This document shows, one piece after another, positions 61,699 through 64,000 of a DNA stretch of 64,000 bases (position 1 is its first letter; each line of letters starts with the position of its first letter). The stretch is from Clostridia bacterium (lineage in GTDB: Bacteria; Bacillota; Clostridia; Christensenellales; Aristaeellaceae). The position numbers and the translations under genes were made by a program. The stretch is from contig JAFPWH010000033.1 of assembly GCA_017395065.1 (NCBI GenBank), forward strand, positions 1 to 64,000. Direction: 5' to 3'. The notes below the pieces were generated by a model. The model was given only the letters and a program-made list of their open reading frames with translations. It did not search any database and was not told where the DNA came from.

Positions 61699-62172
61699 TT
61701 ATTTGCAGTTTTCGCAGTTTCCGGCGCATTCCTGCCCTTTGCCTTTGGAGCAGCTGCCCTCCAGTTTTATCTTGTCGCCGTCCACGCGCATTTCGGTTTG
61801 GGCGGCGTCGTTGTTTTGGCTTATAAAGCCGTAGCGCGCAAAGAAGCGCGTAAGCTCCTTCGGCACGAGCGCGCGAACGGAAGCGGCGTTCAGCTCCTGC
61901 GCTTTATAGAGCAGCATTCTGGCAAGCAGATCTCCCATGTACCTGCCCCTGAATTCGGGCAGTATGCCAAGGAAATCGATCCTGAAAGCGCTGTCGTCGT
62001 CTATATAAAGCCGCCCCGTTCCGCAGGCCTTGTCTTCCTCGTCGTAAACGATGGCATAAAACGCCATGTTGTCGTATCCGTCCGACCCACAGGCGAACTC
62101 CGGTATTTGTTCTCTCACGGCGATCGCTTCGCCCGTGCTGTTCAAGCTCGTAAAGTATTTTCCTCTGAACAT
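61699..62172 (-). CDS. GNAT family N-acetyltransferase with a cysteine-rich tail
   Basis: A 157-residue protein. The start at 62172 has GGAGGG upstream; the longer frame crosses the divergent promoter. YAIVYDEEDKACGTGRLYIDDD, then FRIDFLGILPEFRGRYMGDLLARMLLYKA gives the GNAT core with the acetyl-CoA loop RGRYMG. The C-terminus, CSKGKGQECAGNCENCK, holds four cysteines and may bind a metal. The acceptor is unknown. Confidence 0.82.
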   Translation of the reverse strand: MFRGKYFTSLNSTGEAIAVREQIPEFACGSDGYDNMAFYAIVYDEEDKACGTGRLYIDDDSAFRIDFLGILPEFRGRYMGDLLARMLLYKAQELNAASVRALVPKELTRFFARYGFISQNNDAAQTEMRVDGDKIKLEGSCSKGKGQECAGNCENCK

Positions 62173-62231
62173 TATTTCATCCCTCCAGGTGGAATTATAA
62201 ACGTTTTTGAAACGTAAATCAATAGAAAAGC

Positions 62232-62260
62232 TTGATTTTTCTGAAAACAGGGGATATAAT
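62232..62260 (+). promoter_or_regulatory. Promoter of the DUF1292-ispE operon
   Basis: TTGATT (62232-62237) and TATAAT (62255-62260) with a 17-base spacer, about 30 bases before the start codon; AAAGGGGAG follows. Confidence 0.82.
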
Positions 62261-62290
62261 ACTGTCATAAAGCGAAAGGGGAGTGCTCTC

Positions 62291-62620
62291 ATGGAAAACA
62301 ATCAGCCCGATCTTGTAACCTTCAGAGACGAAAACGACAACGAGATCATCATGGAGGTGCTCGATTACTTCTTCTACGAGGGCGAAGAATACGCCACGCT
62401 GATCGAATACGATCCCGACAGCAAGTGCACCGAGTGCGACAGTCAGGATTGCGAAAGCTGCGACATCGGCGACGAGCCCGTCGACGTCACGATCATGAAA
62501 ATCGTGCCCGTTGGGGACGACGAGGAAGAGTTCGTTCCCATCGATGACGATATCGCGCTCAAGCTCGTCGAGATGCTCAACAACGGTGCCTTCGACGACG
62601 ATGACGACGACGAAGAATGA
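62291..62620 (+). CDS. DUF1292 family acidic protein
   Basis: A 109-residue acidic protein. The start at 62291 has AAAGGGGAG upstream. VTFRDENDNEIIMEVLDYFFYEGEEYATLIEYD is the family's core, and it ends in a run of Asp/Glu (FDDDDDDEE). Two CxxC-like pairs lie in between (CTECDSQDCESC), which is unusual and may bind metal. DUF1292 proteins are common in Firmicutes with no proven role. It overlaps ispE by 4 bases. Confidence 0.88.
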   Translation: MENNQPDLVTFRDENDNEIIMEVLDYFFYEGEEYATLIEYDPDSKCTECDSQDCESCDIGDEPVDVTIMKIVPVGDDEEEFVPIDDDIALKLVEMLNNGAFDDDDDDEE

Positions 62621-63453
62621 AGCAGCTTAAGCTGAAAGCGCCCGCAAAAATCAACTGGTTCCTGCGCATTACGGGTTTAAGGGAAAACGGCTATCACGAG
62701 CTGAGCATGCTCATGCAGACGGTCGATCTGTTCGATGAGCTTACCATCTCGGAGGCTGGAAGCGACAGTCTGATCGTCGACGGCGTATGTTCCCCGGAAC
62801 CCGAAAAGAACCTGATCATGCGGGCGCTTTCTTCTCTGAACCGATACACGAACAAGTCCCTTCACGCACGTTTCGAGCTTACAAAACGCATCCCCGCAAG
62901 AGCCGGGCTCGGCGGGGGCAGTTCCGATTGTGCCTGTGCGCTTATGGGGCTGAATCAATTGTACGATCTGAATCTGACCGAAGAGGAGCTGAGCGCGCTG
63001 GCGCTCAGCCTGGGTGCCGACGTGCCGTTTTTTTTGAAGGGCGGTTTGTGCCGTGTGTGCGGCATAGGGGAGAAAGTCCAAAAGCTTAAGTTTGCCCCCC
63101 GCGCACATCTTTTGATCAAGCACGTGGAGCCCGGCCTGTCGACCCCCGACGTATACTGGCGTTATGATGAAAAGCATTTGTCCGATCCCGCGTTTGACGA
63201 AGAGGCCTTTTTGAGCGGCCTTAAAAGCGGCAGATTTGATAAGCTCACGCCGCACAACGCGCTCGAAGACCCGGCGATGGATATCCTGAGCGGAATAACC
63301 GATACAAAGCAGTCGATGTATGACGAGGGTGCGCTCTACGCGCTTATGAGCGGCAGCGGCTCCGCCGTATACGGCGTATTCCCGGACGAAAAGAGCACCC
63401 TGAAAGCCTCAGAGCGCATTCCTTCTTCGATTTTTGCTCACACGATCGCCTGA
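62617..63453 (+). CDS. ispE: 4-diphosphocytidyl-2-C-methyl-D-erythritol kinase
   Basis: GHMP kinase of the MEP pathway to isoprenoids. It is 278 residues. The start LKAPAKINWFLRITG with the family's AKIN motif, then IPARAGLGGGSSDCA (ATP loop) and MSGSGSAVYGVF near the end are all intact. The start overlaps DUF1292 by ATGA. Its 3' end overlaps the convergent gene by 16 bases. Confidence 0.96.
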   Translation: MKQLKLKAPAKINWFLRITGLRENGYHELSMLMQTVDLFDELTISEAGSDSLIVDGVCSPEPEKNLIMRALSSLNRYTNKSLHARFELTKRIPARAGLGGGSSDCACALMGLNQLYDLNLTEEELSALALSLGADVPFFLKGGLCRVCGIGEKVQKLKFAPRAHLLIKHVEPGLSTPDVYWRYDEKHLSDPAFDEEAFLSGLKSGRFDKLTPHNALEDPAMDILSGITDTKQSMYDEGALYALMSGSGSAVYGVFPDEKSTLKASERIPSSIFAHTIA

Positions 63454-64000
63454 GAAGCGCATATTTTGAGGAGCTTTACCAAATCCGCGTCCGCGCGCGT
63501 GCCTTCGATTTCCCTGTACAAAGGCCGATCCGTTTGACTGTCTCTTCCGATATACTCGTAGTCAGCCGGCAAAAAGCTGTTTTTGTCGAGATCAGCTTTG
63601 CACAGCTTTTTGTACCATACGTAGCCTGCAAGCAATCTTCCGTATTTATAGGACAGATGAAACCCGTCCCGGGTCAAGGGTATCCCTCCCTTTTCCGGGT
63701 CGAATTCCTTTCTTTCGCGCGCAATGCTCACTGCTTTCCCAACGGGGATGATCTCGGCGCCGATGACCCTTGCGGCCTTCTCATAAGCGTCCGTGAGCCG
63801 TTCGTGCATGAGGCGCCTGTCGCAATTGTAATTGGGGAATTGCCCATGCGTCGAATCGTATTCGTAAGCCCAGGTTTGGTTTATGTAGATCGTACAGGTG
63901 GGGACGCTTCGGCGTATGTACTCGCTCAGTTCTTCGATGTAGGGAAAGTATGTCTCGCTCATCCCGCTGAAATGGCTGGCCTGCTGCAGCGTGACCACGT
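63438..64000 (-). CDS. DUF4886 / SGNH-like hydrolase, C-terminal part (truncated by window end)
   Basis: An open frame runs from the right edge to a stop at 63438, giving at least 187 residues. QTWAYEYDSTHGQFPNY, LTDAYEKAARVIGAEIIPVGKAV and LTRDGFHLSYKYGRLLAGYVWYK, with a late Asp-x-x-His pair in DGFH, fit DUF4886/SGNH-type hydrolases. The N-terminal part with the catalytic Ser is beyond the window. It may act on a wall or glycan ester. Confidence 0.78.
   Translation of the reverse strand, partial: VVTLQQASHFSGMSETYFPYIEELSEYIRRSVPTCTIYINQTWAYEYDSTHGQFPNYNCDRRLMHERLTDAYEKAARVIGAEIIPVGKAVSIARERKEFDPEKGGIPLTRDGFHLSYKYGRLLAGYVWYKKLCKADLDKNSFLPADYEYIGRDSQTDRPLYREIEGTRADADLVKLLKICASQAIV

Overview
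The window looks like chromosome from a low-to-moderate GC Gram-positive bacterium of the Clostridia; Christensenellales or another uncultured gut/rumen lineage is my guess. The reasons are a ribosomal L27 with the Firmicutes-type N-terminal extension encoded next to its protease Prp, an L21-type leader, a CIRCE element, sigma-A-like promoters throughout, type III glutamine synthetase GlnN, DUF1846/DUF1292/DegV/VanW proteins, and many SH3b/PGBD wall proteins. There is no insertion sequence, phage gene, CRISPR array or rRNA. Coding density is very high: the longest stretch without a gene is about 270 bases (49309-49581), filled by two promoters and the L21 leader.

Layout. 1-1.2 kb: tail of an unknown gene, then asd. 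1.2-10.5 kb (minus strand): an elongasome operon maf-mreB-mreC-mreD-mrdA(PBP2)-minD-rodA followed by a MATE exporter. 10.6-16.5 kb (minus): a plant-polysaccharide block (secreted GH10 xylanase, GH127 beta-L-arabinofuranosidase, amidohydrolase, Gfo/Idh/MocA oxidoreductase). 16.5-25.5 kb: an SH3 secreted protein, a UroD-like protein, a DUF1846-DegV-VanW operon and an AlaX-MATE operon. 25.5-31 kb: an unusual XRE regulator with alpha-helical repeats, divergent from a CIRCE-controlled htpG-apbE-NusG II-Gx transporter operon. 31-42 kb (minus): XpaC-like protein, HelD helicase, and an operon of a nine-SH3 NlpC/P60 hydrolase, a HAD-thymidylate kinase fusion and a 1038-residue zinc-ribbon/PGBD/SH3 membrane protein. 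42-47 kb: second UroD-like gene, an acyltransferase, argG-argH. 47-50.6 kb: glnN, then rplU-prp-rpmA. 50.6-55 kb: OGG-type glycosylase, QueG-like protein, TIM-barrel epimerase, L-fucose isomerase. 55-64 kb: MBL hydrolase, comEC, holA, a small exported protein, tRNA-Leu(CAA), an ECF sigma with a DUF4349 partner, a GNAT protein, DUF1292, ispE, and a truncated DUF4886 gene.

How it fits together. The cell-wall theme dominates: the elongasome operon and the large SH3/PGBD/NlpC proteins are probably parts of one envelope machinery. The carbohydrate genes point to use of arabinose-, xylose- and fucose-containing plant or host glycans. The most unusual observations are an MreB that appears to have lost its ATPase residues, a membrane wall-binding protein whose cytoplasmic part looks like the decayed N-lobe of a Ser/Thr kinase, a HAD-Tmk fusion between two wall-protein genes, MinD without MinC/MinE beside it, and an HTH regulator carrying an armadillo-like repeat array.
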